Shown piece after piece: positions 34,269 through 41,814 of a stretch of DNA of 64,000 nt. The notes beneath the pieces were generated by a model, which was given only the letters and a program-made list of their open reading frames with translations, had not been told where the DNA came from and searched no databases. The translations under genes and the position numbers were made by a program. Position 1 is the first letter of the stretch, and each line of letters starts with the position of its first letter. The stretch is taken from positions 1-64,000 of the forward strand of contig MGRG01000012.1 of NCBI GenBank assembly GCA_001798075.1, in the 5' to 3' direction. This stretch comes from Deltaproteobacteria bacterium RIFCSPHIGHO2_01_FULL_43_49. GTDB lineage: Bacteria; UBA10199; SPLOWO2-01-44-7.

Positions 34269-34570
34269 CCGCTTCTCCTCTCCTACTATAGTTATCCTTT
34301 TCGTGCTATCGCGCTTCAAGGACTTCCTCGGCCACCCAGCCTTTGGCGGGGTTCCCGGCCTCGGTCGTCGGCTACACTATAGTTATCGGCAACCTTATAG
34401 AAAAGTTGCTCGTAGGTGGCAGGGCCTGTCCCTCCGTGTTTTTGTGGGGGCCCCTAACAAAACCCCACGGCAAACACTCCGGGCCACCCGCCACCTACAT
34501 AAAGACGCTCTATTGCAACAACTGATTCTGTTTGACTTAAAGGAGCGAATCCGCTATCCAGGCCGCCCTT
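34269..34570. other. Spacer before rplU with a direct repeat flanking a GC-rich segment
   Basis: CTACTATAGTTATC (34283-34296) recurs as CTACACTATAGTTATC (34372-34387). Between them lies a GC-rich 75-bp segment (GACTTCCTCGGCCACCCAGC...). The direct repeat could be a target duplication around a small insert. A family A hairpin follows at 34411-34499, and then a short leader to rplU. No independent gene is evident; a plus-strand open frame passes through because the A core is stop-free here. Confidence 0.5.
34411..34499 (+). repeat. Hairpin element family A, copy 3 (leader of rplU)
   Basis: Core in plus orientation with CTAACAAAACC (no stop in the coding frame). Arms CGTAGGTGGCAGGG and CCACCCGCCACCTACA are specific to this site. 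It lies 72 bp before the rplU start codon, so it is likely within the mRNA leader of a ribosomal protein operon, where autoregulation by hairpins is common. Confidence 0.8.
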
Positions 34571-34882
34571 ATGTACGCTGTGGTTCAAACAGGTGGCAAA
34601 CAATACAAGGTAGCCGAAGGAGACAAACTTTTTGTCGAAAAGCTCGACCAAAAAGTAGGTGCCAAGGTTGTCTTAGATCAAGTTTTGTTGATTGGCGGTA
34701 ATGGGTCTTTAAAAGTTGGAAGTCCCTTTTTGAACAATGCAAAAATTGAGGCCGAAGTTTTGGAACAAGATCGCGCTAAAAAAATTATTGTATTAAAAAA
34801 GAAACGTCGCAAAGGATATCGCAAGAAACAGGGCCATCGTCAGGCGTTTACAGTTTTGAAAGTTAAAAAAATTGTTGTTTAG
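34571..34882 (+). CDS. rplU: 50S ribosomal protein L21
   Basis: A 103-residue ribosomal protein. The start MYAVVQTGGKQYKVAEGD is the family signature, and the end KKRRKGYRKKQGHRQAFT is conserved for contact with 23S rRNA. It is followed after 9 bp by rpmA, the standard order. It has no good Shine-Dalgarno (leader GCCGCCCTT), and a family A hairpin lies upstream. Confidence 0.97.
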   Translation: MYAVVQTGGKQYKVAEGDKLFVEKLDQKVGAKVVLDQVLLIGGNGSLKVGSPFLNNAKIEAEVLEQDRAKKIIVLKKKRRKGYRKKQGHRQAFTVLKVKKIVV

Positions 34883-34891
34883 GGATTTGAT

Positions 34892-35158
34892 ATGGCACAC
34901 AAAAAAGCGGGTGGTTCCACAAAAAATGGCAGAGATAGTAAAGGACAGTGCCGTGGTGTGAAACGCTATGGGGGTCAATTTGTCAAGGCGGGCAATATTT
35001 TAGTTCGCCAATGTGGCACCAAGATTCATCCTGGATTGAATGTGGGTGTTGGAAAAGATTGGACCATTTTTGCCAAAATCGATGGTTTGGTTACCTTTGA
35101 GCGTTTCGGCAAAGACAAAAAGAAGGTTAGCATCCTCCCACAAAATCCTAAATCCTAA
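34892..35158 (+). CDS. rpmA: 50S ribosomal protein L27
   Basis: An 88-residue ribosomal protein. The N-terminal [20 protein letters not shown] reaches the peptidyl transferase centre, and [17 protein letters not shown] is the conserved barrel part. There is no N-terminal extension to be cleaved as in Firmicutes. It sits between rplU and obgE. The last codons run directly into an AT-rich repeat (family G copy 4). Confidence 0.97.
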   Translation: MAHKKAGGSTKNGRDSKGQCRGVKRYGGQFVKAGNILVRQCGTKIHPGLNVGVGKDWTIFAKIDGLVTFERFGKDKKKVSILPQNPKS

Positions 35159-35279
35159 TTTCTAAATCCTAAACAAATCCAAAATTCGAATGACCCAAAT
35201 TCTAAACAAAATTGTTTGGAACATTAGGATTTTGAACATTTGAATTTGTTTAGAATTTAGTATTTAGTGCTTAGAGTTT
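35146..35279. repeat. Microrepeat family G, copy 4 (inverted pair) before obgE
   Basis: Two AT-rich G-type tracts face each other: the left is built from CTAAATCCTAAACAAATCC and the right is its inverse (GAATTTGTTTAGAATTTAG). They could fold into a long hairpin around a short centre. The right end reaches the obgE start codon, and no Shine-Dalgarno remains between them. Confidence 0.75.
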
Positions 35280-36275
35280 ATGAAGTTTATAGATGAAGCA
35301 ATAATCGAGGTTAAGGCTGGTGACGGTGGGAACGGTTGTTTGAGTTTCCGCAGGGAAAAGTATGTTCCCAGAGGCGGTCCTGATGGTGGCGACGGGGGCA
35401 ATGGTGGGAGTTGCATTCTAAAAGCAAAAGCAGGAATCACCACTTTGATGGATTTGAAGTTTCGCAAACACTTCGAGGCAAAGCGCGGTGTTCATGGCAA
35501 AGGCAAAAAGATGTACGGCAAGGCCGGTGATGATGTTGTCATTATTGTTCCTATCGGTACGACGATCAAAGAGGCCAAAACGGGAAAAGTTCTGGTAGAC
35601 CTTGCTCGTGCCGGTCAAGAATTTGTCGTGGCGAAAGGTGGAAAGGGTGGCCGTGGAAATGCTCGCTTTGTCTCCTCCACAAGACAAGCCCCCCAAATTG
35701 CCGAAAAAGGTAAAGAGGGAGAAGAAAAAACAATCAAGCTAGAACTTAAGCTTCTTGCCGATGTCGGCTTGATCGGGTTTCCTAATGCTGGCAAATCAAC
35801 TCTCATTGCCGCTATCTCTAACGCCAGACCTAAAATTGCTGATTATCCTTTCACAACAAAAGTACCTCATCTTGGAGTTGTCCGTTTAAACACCGAAAAA
35901 AGTTTTGTGGTGGCCGATATTCCCGGTTTGATCGAAGGGGCCCACAAGGGTGCCGGCATGGGAATCCAGTTTTTAAAACACATCGAACGAACCAAAATTT
36001 TACTTCACTTGATTGATGTGATTGATCCAACACAGAGTGATCCCCTTGCTGCCTATAGAGCCATTAGGGAGGAACTGGGCGCCTACCAACCCGCACTTTT
36101 AGAAAAACCGGAGATCATTGTTTTAACGAAAATGGATATGCAAAAGGCTTTTGAACAGAAAAAGGAGATGGAAAAGGTTTTTAAAAATTTGGGCAAGCCT
36201 ATTTTTGCAATCTCTGCACTTAAAAAAGAAGGTTTAAAACCTCTTTTGCAAGAGGCTTCCAAATTCTTGACTTAA
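35280..36275 (+). CDS. obgE: Obg/CgtA ribosome assembly GTPase
   Basis: A 331-residue essential GTPase for large ribosomal subunit maturation. The Obg fold comes first (about 1-158; DGGNGCLSFRREKYVPRGGP). The GTPase follows: G1 GFPNAGKSTLIAAI (about 166-179), G2/G3 region VVADIPGLIEGAHKGAG, G4 VLTKMDM (about 282-288), and G5 FAISALKK. The C-terminal extension of some Obg proteins is absent. The start codon directly abuts an AT-rich repeat. Confidence 0.96.
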   Translation: MKFIDEAIIEVKAGDGGNGCLSFRREKYVPRGGPDGGDGGNGGSCILKAKAGITTLMDLKFRKHFEAKRGVHGKGKKMYGKAGDDVVIIVPIGTTIKEAKTGKVLVDLARAGQEFVVAKGGKGGRGNARFVSSTRQAPQIAEKGKEGEEKTIKLELKLLADVGLIGFPNAGKSTLIAAISNARPKIADYPFTTKVPHLGVVRLNTEKSFVVADIPGLIEGAHKGAGMGIQFLKHIERTKILLHLIDVIDPTQSDPLAAYRAIREELGAYQPALLEKPEIIVLTKMDMQKAFEQKKEMEKVFKNLGKPIFAISALKKEGLKPLLQEASKFLT

Positions 36276-36308
36276 AGGATTGCCTATGCGATTGCCAAAG
36301 GCAGCTAC

Positions 36309-36650
36309 ATGACACCCAAAGTGCTTGCCAAGCTGGTCGCCAATGCCGCAGAAGATATTCAAGCGATCGATCTTGTAGTTTTGGATCTCACAAAGCTTAC
36401 AAGTTTCACTGATTATTTTGTGATCTGTTCCGGAAAATCGGACACGCAAGTTCGCGCCATTGCTACTTCAATCGTTGAAAAAGCAAAAAGTAAAAATAGA
36501 GAACCACTGGGGCTCGAAGGTTATAATCAGGGCTTGTGGGTCCTCGTTGATTTTGGAGATGTGGTGGCCCATATTTTTTATCAGGAAATTAGAGATTACT
36601 ATAATTTGGAAAAACTTTGGGGCGATGCGCCGGCCGCCACTACTTTATGA
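36309..36650 (+). CDS. rsfS: Ribosomal silencing factor RsfS
   Basis: A 113-residue protein that binds L14 and blocks subunit joining when nutrients are low. The pattern KLTSFTDYFVICSGKSDTQVRAIA and GLWVLVDFGDVVAHIFYQEIRDYY is typical (written in two parts). It overlaps gpmI by 4 bp. The upstream nadD gene usual in many genomes is not in the block. Confidence 0.93.
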   Translation: MTPKVLAKLVANAAEDIQAIDLVVLDLTKLTSFTDYFVICSGKSDTQVRAIATSIVEKAKSKNREPLGLEGYNQGLWVLVDFGDVVAHIFYQEIRDYYNLEKLWGDAPAATTL

Positions 36651-38245
36651 CACAAAAACCGTTGATGCTCATTATTTTAGATGGTTGGGGGATTAATCCC
36701 GATAAGCAAAACAATGCGATTGCCCAAGCCAAAACACCAACTTGGAATAAAATTATTCAAGACTATCCCTCCACAGCATTGGACGCTTCAGCTCAAGCCG
36801 TGGGACTTCCCGAAAAAACGATTGGCAATTCCGAAGTGGGCCACATGAATATCGGGGCGGGGCGAATTGTCTATCAAGATTTAAGCAGAATTAATCAGGC
36901 GATTGCCGACAAAAGTTTTTTCAAAAATTCTGTCTTGTTGGATGTTGCCGCCAAAGTGAAAAAATCTGGAAGTGCTTTGCATCTCATGGGGCTTCTTTCT
37001 GATGGGGGTGTCCATAGTCACCTCTCACATCTTTTTGCACTTCTTGATTTTGCTAAAGCCCAAGGTTTGTCAAAAGTTTTTGTCCATTGTTTTATGGATG
37101 GGAGAGACACCGCACCGCACGGAGGCCAAAATTATATCAAGAAACTAGAGGAGAAAATTGGCTCTGTTGGCAATGCGGCGATGGCTACTGTGATTGGCAG
37201 GTACTATGCGATGGATCGGGACAAAAGATGGGAAAGGACTTCCAAGACCTATCATGCAATGGTTTGTGGTGAGGGTGTTCAAGCCAAATCAGCCTTGGCA
37301 GCCATTGCCGATTCGTATCAAAAAGGAACGACGGATGAATTTATTTTACCAACGGTGATTAAGAAAAATGGAAAACCGGTTGGGTTAGTTCAAGATGGTG
37401 ATGACATTATCTTTTTTAATTTCAGAGCCGATCGTGCAAGGCAATTAACCCTTGCATTCAACAAACCCGATTTTAATTTTTTTGATCGGAAGAAAACTCT
37501 CAGACTTTCAACTTATGTCACCATGACTAAATATGAAAAGAACTATCCTTATCCTAATATTTTCCCACCGCAAAATTTGGATAATGTTTTTGGTGAAGTG
37601 ATTAGTAAAAAGGGTTTGAAACAATTTCGCATCGCCGAGACAGAAAAATATGCCCATGTGACTTATTTTTTTAACGGTGGCCAGGAAATTGAATTTCCAG
37701 GAGAGGAGCGTGCCCTCATTCAAAGCCCAAAAGAGGTTCCAACCTATGATTTGAAGCCGGAAATGTCCGCCTTTCAAGTGACTGAAGAAGTTTTGAAACG
37801 TCTCGGCCAAAAAAAATATGATTGTCTCATCATGAATTTTGCCAATCCCGACATGGTGGGGCATAGTGGAAGATTGGAACCGACGATCAAGGCTGTAGAA
37901 ACAGTCGACACCTGTTTGGGAAAAATTTTGGATAAATTATCTCAATTAGGTGGTGTTGCCATTGTGACATCGGATCATGGAAACTCAGAGTGTATGGCCG
38001 ATAAAGAGGGACAGCCACACACTTCACACACTCTCAACAAAGTCCCATTGGTTTTGGTGACCCCACCACCTGTCCATGGGCAGAAAGCCCACAATGTGGG
38101 CAGGACAGGTGGTGGGGTGAGCCCCGAAAAGAAGAAATTCCAACTAAAAAAATCTGGAAAACTTTGCGACATCACTCCAACCATGTTGCAATTGCTAGAA
38201 ATCGCTCAACCCAAAGAAATGACAGGGGAGTCGTTGATCATATGA
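36647..38245 (+). CDS. gpmI: 2,3-bisphosphoglycerate-independent phosphoglycerate mutase with an in-frame palindrome insert
   Basis: A 532-residue glycolytic enzyme, about 20 residues longer than usual. The phosphatase domain has LDGWGINPDKQNNAI and the catalytic Ser62 in GNSEVGHMNIG. Metal ligands are in MVGHSG and TSDHGNSE. The extra length comes mainly from TPPPVHGQKAHNVGRTGGG (about 471-489), encoded by a perfect 16-bp inverted repeat with a hairpin core (38060-38118). It falls in a loop between VPLVLV and GKLCDITPTMLQLL near the C-terminus. The ATG at 36647 overlaps the rsfS stop. Confidence 0.94.
   Translation: MTQKPLMLIILDGWGINPDKQNNAIAQAKTPTWNKIIQDYPSTALDASAQAVGLPEKTIGNSEVGHMNIGAGRIVYQDLSRINQAIADKSFFKNSVLLDVAAKVKKSGSALHLMGLLSDGGVHSHLSHLFALLDFAKAQGLSKVFVHCFMDGRDTAPHGGQNYIKKLEEKIGSVGNAAMATVIGRYYAMDRDKRWERTSKTYHAMVCGEGVQAKSALAAIADSYQKGTTDEFILPTVIKKNGKPVGLVQDGDDIIFFNFRADRARQLTLAFNKPDFNFFDRKKTLRLSTYVTMTKYEKNYPYPNIFPPQNLDNVFGEVISKKGLKQFRIAETEKYAHVTYFFNGGQEIEFPGEERALIQSPKEVPTYDLKPEMSAFQVTEEVLKRLGQKKYDCLIMNFANPDMVGHSGRLEPTIKAVETVDTCLGKILDKLSQLGGVAIVTSDHGNSECMADKEGQPHTSHTLNKVPLVLVTPPPVHGQKAHNVGRTGGGVSPEKKKFQLKKSGKLCDITPTMLQLLEIAQPKEMTGESLII
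38060..38118 (+). repeat. Hairpin element family H inserted in frame in gpmI
   Basis: Arms ACCCCACCACCTGTCC (38060-38075) and GGACAGGTGGTGGGGT (38103-38118) are perfect complements over 16 bp. The centre includes GGGCAGAAAGCCCAC and GTGGGC. It is translated as an insert of about 20 residues in the mutase. Confidence 0.85.
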
Positions 38246-38982
38246 CAACCTTATTACAAAAGGAGCGGGTCCTGCCCCTCCGTGTTTTTGTGGGGGCCCC
38301 TAACAAAACCCCACAACAAACACTGTGGGTCACCCACTCCTTTTGTAATCTTGTTCAATCTCTGACAAGCCTGATTTTTCCAGATCGTTGTGTTGGGTGT
38401 GATATATGGGGTGCGCTTCTCTGTGCTTCTTGTTATGACAGGCTACATTTTTTAAAAGTCCCCGCTCATTTGCCTCATCTATCCAAGCAATACTTTACAG
38501 ATGCCTATTCTGTCTTAGCTTATGAGAGCTTGGCGCATGATTGGATTCATCAATACAAATATCATCGCAAACTTTATCTTGCTCCATTGTTTATTTCTCT
38601 TTTATCAAAAGCCAACCTCTCTTGGGAGAACTATGACAGCATTGTTCCTGTCCCTCTTCATTGGACGCGTCAGGTAAGAAGGGGTTTCAATCCAACTTAT
38701 TTGCTGACAAACGAATTAGGGAAAAAACTTGGAAAGCCAATTTTACCCTATTTGAAAAAGGTGCGTCGGACCAAACCGCAGACAAAACTTTCTCAAGAAG
38801 AGCGTCTCAAAAACGTGAAGGGAACGTTTGCATGCAATCGCCACCAAGATATAAAAGATTTATCTCTACTTTTAGTCGACGATGTCTTAACCACCGGCGC
38901 CACCGTCAATGAATGCGCTAAAGTGCTCATGAAAGCCGGCGCCAAACGCGTCGATGTCTTAACCCTCGCCAGGCCTTTATGA
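38242..38982 (+). CDS. ComF-family phosphoribosyltransferase-like protein
   Basis: A 246-residue protein of the ComF/GntX family linked to DNA uptake. A zinc-finger region has CVGCDIWGALLCASC (about 49-63) and the PRPP-like loop LLLVDDVLTTGATVNE is near the C-terminus. The N-terminus is unusual: MTTLLQKE is followed by LPLRVFVGAPNKTPQQTL, which is the translated family A hairpin, and then the family-like start FCNLVQSLTSLIFPDRC. The ATG overlaps the gpmI stop (ATGA). The element thus lies in frame inside the gene without breaking it. Confidence 0.88.
   Translation: MTTLLQKERVLPLRVFVGAPNKTPQQTLWVTHSFCNLVQSLTSLIFPDRCVGCDIWGALLCASCYDRLHFLKVPAHLPHLSKQYFTDAYSVLAYESLAHDWIHQYKYHRKLYLAPLFISLLSKANLSWENYDSIVPVPLHWTRQVRRGFNPTYLLTNELGKKLGKPILPYLKKVRRTKPQTKLSQEERLKNVKGTFACNRHQDIKDLSLLLVDDVLTTGATVNECAKVLMKAGAKRVDVLTLARPL
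38253..38349 (+). repeat. Hairpin element family A, copy 4 (in frame in comF)
   Basis: Core in plus orientation with the stop-free CTAACAAAACC variant. The arms ATTACAAAAGGAG (38253-38265) and CTCCTTTTGTAAT (38337-38349) are a 13-bp perfect inverted repeat found only here. The core is translated as LPLRVFVGAPNKTPQQTL in ComF. Confidence 0.88.
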
Positions 38983-38993
38983 GGTTCCTCCCG

Positions 38994-39022
38994 TAACACC
39001 TGGTGCCAGGCACCAGGTGTTA
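38994..39022. repeat. Palindrome family C, copy 2
   Basis: A nearly perfect palindrome of 29 bp: TAACACCTGGTGCC on the left and GGCACCAGGTGTTA on the right around one central base. It follows comF by 12 bp and may act as transcription stop or as a small mobile repeat. No T-run follows. Confidence 0.75.
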
Positions 39023-39084
39023 AAAAAGTAAGCAACCTTTTTGGCTAGCAGCCGATGAATAGGGTGTAATAAAGGAGTTCAAAA

Positions 39085-40125
39085 ATGACTGTTACATTTA
39101 ATCCAGATGCCTTTCCCGCAGCAAACATAGGGGCTCTACCGGCTCATCTTCAACCCTTTGCCACGGACCTTCATGAATTGTTAACAACGATGGAAGAATT
39201 TGGCATTGAGGTAATTCCCCAAAAGCGCCCCTCTGAACCGGCTGTATCTATTAAAGAGTTATCAGCAAGATATGCAAAGGTAACCGGGTGGCCTACCTGG
39301 GTTGGGTTCAAACCTCACTTTGGCTCTGCTAAGGAGCGCGCGGGGGCTTTGGCTAAAACTGCTGAACGCTTTGCCATTAAAGCGAGAGGTGCAAAAAACA
39401 AAACAAGAGAACAAGATTTCCATCGACTAGCAGCAAGGGCCAATGCACTATCTGTCAATCTTTACCTTAATTGCAAAGATGGAGTTGAAGATTCTAAAAA
39501 AGCAATCGAGAGATTAGATAAACTCGTTATTGACTTTGCTTCTCTAGATTTGTTTGCTCACATGGCACGGGCATCTGGCATGATTGCAGATCTATGTCGT
39601 GATTTGGGTGACCAAAGTGAAGCCCGAAGGATTTTTGATAACGCTAAGCAGTTTTGGATGCTCTATCACAGTTCAGTTGCAATGGGTCATCCTTTGACAA
39701 CTACCCCAGAAAATCCAGTTGATCCTCTCACTTATTTTGCACACTGGACCTATGATGCAATAAAGGGTGGCCCTTCTGCTGCTCATATGTTGGAGGGGAT
39801 TGCGCAAGGCCTCGAAGTTATTGCACATAAATATGAACACGATAATCTAATTTTTGCTAAGGTCTTTTTTGAAGCAGGTCACAGTTGGGCCAGAGCTGCC
39901 TGGTTTGCTTTGGCGAGTTCAGAAAATGTCCCGCCACTCATCGAGCAAATTTATCAGGCAATGCAAGCTTGGAGGCGCTCCGGTCGTAAGTTTCATGGCG
40001 CCTTCGATGCAGAAGCAGACAGAAGATTGGCGATAGCGTTGACAGAGGAGGCATCGATGTTGTGGAGTAAATACGCGAGTGAGTTGAGATTGCGCGAAAA
40101 AGAAGCCGCCTCGCAAGAACAGTAA
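39085..40125 (+). CDS. Hypothetical helical protein
   Basis: A 346-residue protein, predicted mainly alpha-helical from its heptad-like Ala/Leu pattern (AKTAERFAIKARGAKNKTREQ, then DFHRLAARANALSVNLYLNC). No signal peptide or membrane segment. The middle resembles tetratricopeptide-like helical pairs (IADLCRDLGDQSEARRIFDN), but I see no clear family. It has a good ribosome binding site (AAGGAG). It stands alone between comF and the inositol phosphatase. Confidence 0.55.
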   Translation: MTVTFNPDAFPAANIGALPAHLQPFATDLHELLTTMEEFGIEVIPQKRPSEPAVSIKELSARYAKVTGWPTWVGFKPHFGSAKERAGALAKTAERFAIKARGAKNKTREQDFHRLAARANALSVNLYLNCKDGVEDSKKAIERLDKLVIDFASLDLFAHMARASGMIADLCRDLGDQSEARRIFDNAKQFWMLYHSSVAMGHPLTTTPENPVDPLTYFAHWTYDAIKGGPSAAHMLEGIAQGLEVIAHKYEHDNLIFAKVFFEAGHSWARAAWFALASSENVPPLIEQIYQAMQAWRRSGRKFHGAFDAEADRRLAIALTEEASMLWSKYASELRLREKEAASQEQ

Positions 40126-40179
40126 CAATCAGATTTGCCCTCCTTGCTTCCTGATTCCATCCTGTGATACATTTTCTTC

Positions 40180-40965
40180 ATGCGCGATTACACACAAGCC
40201 GCTATAGAGATTGCCAAGGAAGCGGGGGCGTTGCAGATGGACCGTTTACACAAGCAAAAAACCATTTCCTACAAGGACCAAAACAAGTTCAATATTGTCA
40301 CTGAAGTCGACAAGGCTTGCGAGAAGCTAATCTGCGATTATCTCAAAGATAAATTTCCGTCCCACGACATCCTGGCCGAAGAAGGAAGTGGTTTTGATAC
40401 AAAGTCCGACTGGCTCTGGATCATTGATCCCATCGATGGAACCGTTAACTATGCCCATGGTTACCCATTATTTTCCGTATCTATTGGTTTATTGCACAAA
40501 GGGAAAGTTGTTGTGGGAGTTGTTTATGAACCCAACCTAGATGAGCTCTTTGTTGGTGAAAGAGGGGGTGGGGCTGTTTTGAATGACAAACCGATTCGCG
40601 TTTCCAAAAACAAAGCACTGGATGGTTCGATGATCGCTACTGGCTTTGCCTATAATGTTAACGAAACACGTCTCAACAACATTGATCACTTTAATAATTT
40701 CATTTTAAAATGTCATGCGGTGCGCCGTGATGGGGTTGCCTCAACCGATTTGTGCTATATTGCCTGTGGACGTTTTGACGGTTTTTGGGAACTCTTTTTA
40801 AAACCGTGGGATATTGCAGCAGCCAGTGTGATTGTTGAAGAGGCCGGCGGAAAATTGTCAATGTTCGACGGTCGCCCACTCGATATTTTTGGTAATGAAA
40901 TTGTGGCGAATAATGGATTAATTCATGAAGAGATGTTACAAATTTTAAAATCGTCTGACGACTGA
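40180..40965 (+). CDS. suhB: Inositol monophosphatase family protein (SuhB-like)
   Basis: A 261-residue Mg-dependent phosphatase. The metal site is formed by EEG (about 67-69) and WIIDPIDGTVNYAHGYPLFS (about 84-103), and the C-terminal motif WDIAAASVIVEEAGG (about 210-224) is complete. Members hydrolyse inositol-1-phosphate or similar sugars and SuhB also helps rRNA folding. The last codon and stop lie within the left arm of a family A hairpin, so the 3' end was likely altered when that element arrived. Confidence 0.93.
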   Translation: MRDYTQAAIEIAKEAGALQMDRLHKQKTISYKDQNKFNIVTEVDKACEKLICDYLKDKFPSHDILAEEGSGFDTKSDWLWIIDPIDGTVNYAHGYPLFSVSIGLLHKGKVVVGVVYEPNLDELFVGERGGGAVLNDKPIRVSKNKALDGSMIATGFAYNVNETRLNNIDHFNNFILKCHAVRRDGVASTDLCYIACGRFDGFWELFLKPWDIAAASVIVEEAGGKLSMFDGRPLDIFGNEIVANNGLIHEEMLQILKSSDD

Positions 40966-41047
40966 CGGGTCCTGTCCCTCCGTGTTTTCGTGGGGGCCCC
41001 TAACTAAACCCCACGACAAACACTCCGGGCCACCCGTCAGTCGTCAG
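40955..41047 (+). repeat. Hairpin element family A, copy 5 (end of suhB)
   Basis: The arms CTGACGACTGACGGG (40955-40969) and CCCGTCAGTCGTCAG (41033-41047) are a perfect 15-bp inverted repeat. The suhB stop codon (40963-40965) lies in the left arm. The core carries the TAACTAAACC variant. The outer 12 bp occur nowhere else in the window. Confidence 0.9.
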
Positions 41048-41061
41048 GTCATTCGTAATTT

Positions 41062-41727
41062 ATGATAGACCCTAACAAAAAAGAGGAGCTACCGATTAAT
41101 CCAACACAGGTTTGTTATCGGGCCTTTGAGTTGATGAAGGCGAAACAATATGATGATGCTGAAAAGTTACTGGCCAATAATCTAACTCATACTGAAGACA
41201 AAACAGCCAACGCCCTTTATCACTCTGCCTTGGGTGTCTTGTACAAAATGCAAGGTGAGTTCAAAACCGCTTGGCGCCATTATACCCGGGCGGAAAAACT
41301 TCTGCCCCAAGACCCCGCTTTGAAAATTATCATGGCAAGGCTTTTGATTGATCAATTTGCAGAATATACTCAGGCTATCAAAAGGGCAAAAAAAGTTTTA
41401 GAGATTTTGCCTAACAATCCGGTTTTTTGTCATCAGGCCTATATTACGATGGGGCTGGCCTATTGTAAAAAGGGCGATAAACAAAAGGCAATTGGGATGC
41501 TAGAAAAATCCCAAGAAAAAGATTTTGAAGGGTTTATCACAGCGAAGAATATTGATTTTCAATTGGTGGAAATGCTGCTTCGTAAAAGTTGGGGTGTGGA
41601 TAGTTGTTATCGATTTTTAAATAAAGCCCTGGCCTTTGCCAAAAGCCGCAAAGAAGAACCTTTCATTGACGCCTTCCAAAAAATGTTGAATGCGTTTGAA
41701 AAAGAATATCCCCAGAATTCTATATAG
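41062..41727 (+). CDS. Tetratricopeptide repeat protein
   Basis: A 221-residue protein with three or four helix pairs of TPR type: YRAFELMKAKQYDDAEKLL, YHSALGVLYKMQGEFKTAW, IMARLLIDQFAEYTQAIKRA and GLAYCKKGDKQKAIGML. No signal peptide, so it is probably cytoplasmic, acting in protein contacts. It lies between two family A hairpins. Its last codons and stop form the left arm of the second (41716-41732), leaving the product ending in PQNSI. Confidence 0.75.
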   Translation: MIDPNKKEELPINPTQVCYRAFELMKAKQYDDAEKLLANNLTHTEDKTANALYHSALGVLYKMQGEFKTAWRHYTRAEKLLPQDPALKIIMARLLIDQFAEYTQAIKRAKKVLEILPNNPVFCHQAYITMGLAYCKKGDKQKAIGMLEKSQEKDFEGFITAKNIDFQLVEMLLRKSWGVDSCYRFLNKALAFAKSRKEEPFIDAFQKMLNAFEKEYPQNSI

Positions 41728-41813
41728 GTGGGTGGCCCGGAGTGTTTGTCGTGGGGTTTAGTTAGGGGCCCCCACGAAAACACGGAGGGACTTAGACCCA
41801 CCTATATAGAATT
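41716..41813 (-). repeat. Hairpin element family A, copy 6 (before tatD)
   Basis: The arms AATTCTATATAGGTGGG (41716-41732) and CCCACCTATATAGAATT (41797-41813) are a perfect 17-bp inverted repeat. The core is in the minus orientation with the TAACTAAACC variant. The right arm ends one base before the tatD start codon; the left arm contains the stop of the TPR gene. Confidence 0.9.
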
Positions 41814-41814
41814 T

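Noticed and set aside
34261-34701. Long plus-strand frame running through element A copy 3 into rplU
   Set aside because: It overlaps rplU in another frame and is open mainly because this element copy lacks a stop; no start signal is visible.
41728-41814. N-terminal extension of tatD through element A copy 6
   Set aside because: The translated extension (from the reverse strand of the element) has no family support; the canonical tatD start is MWIDTHCH.
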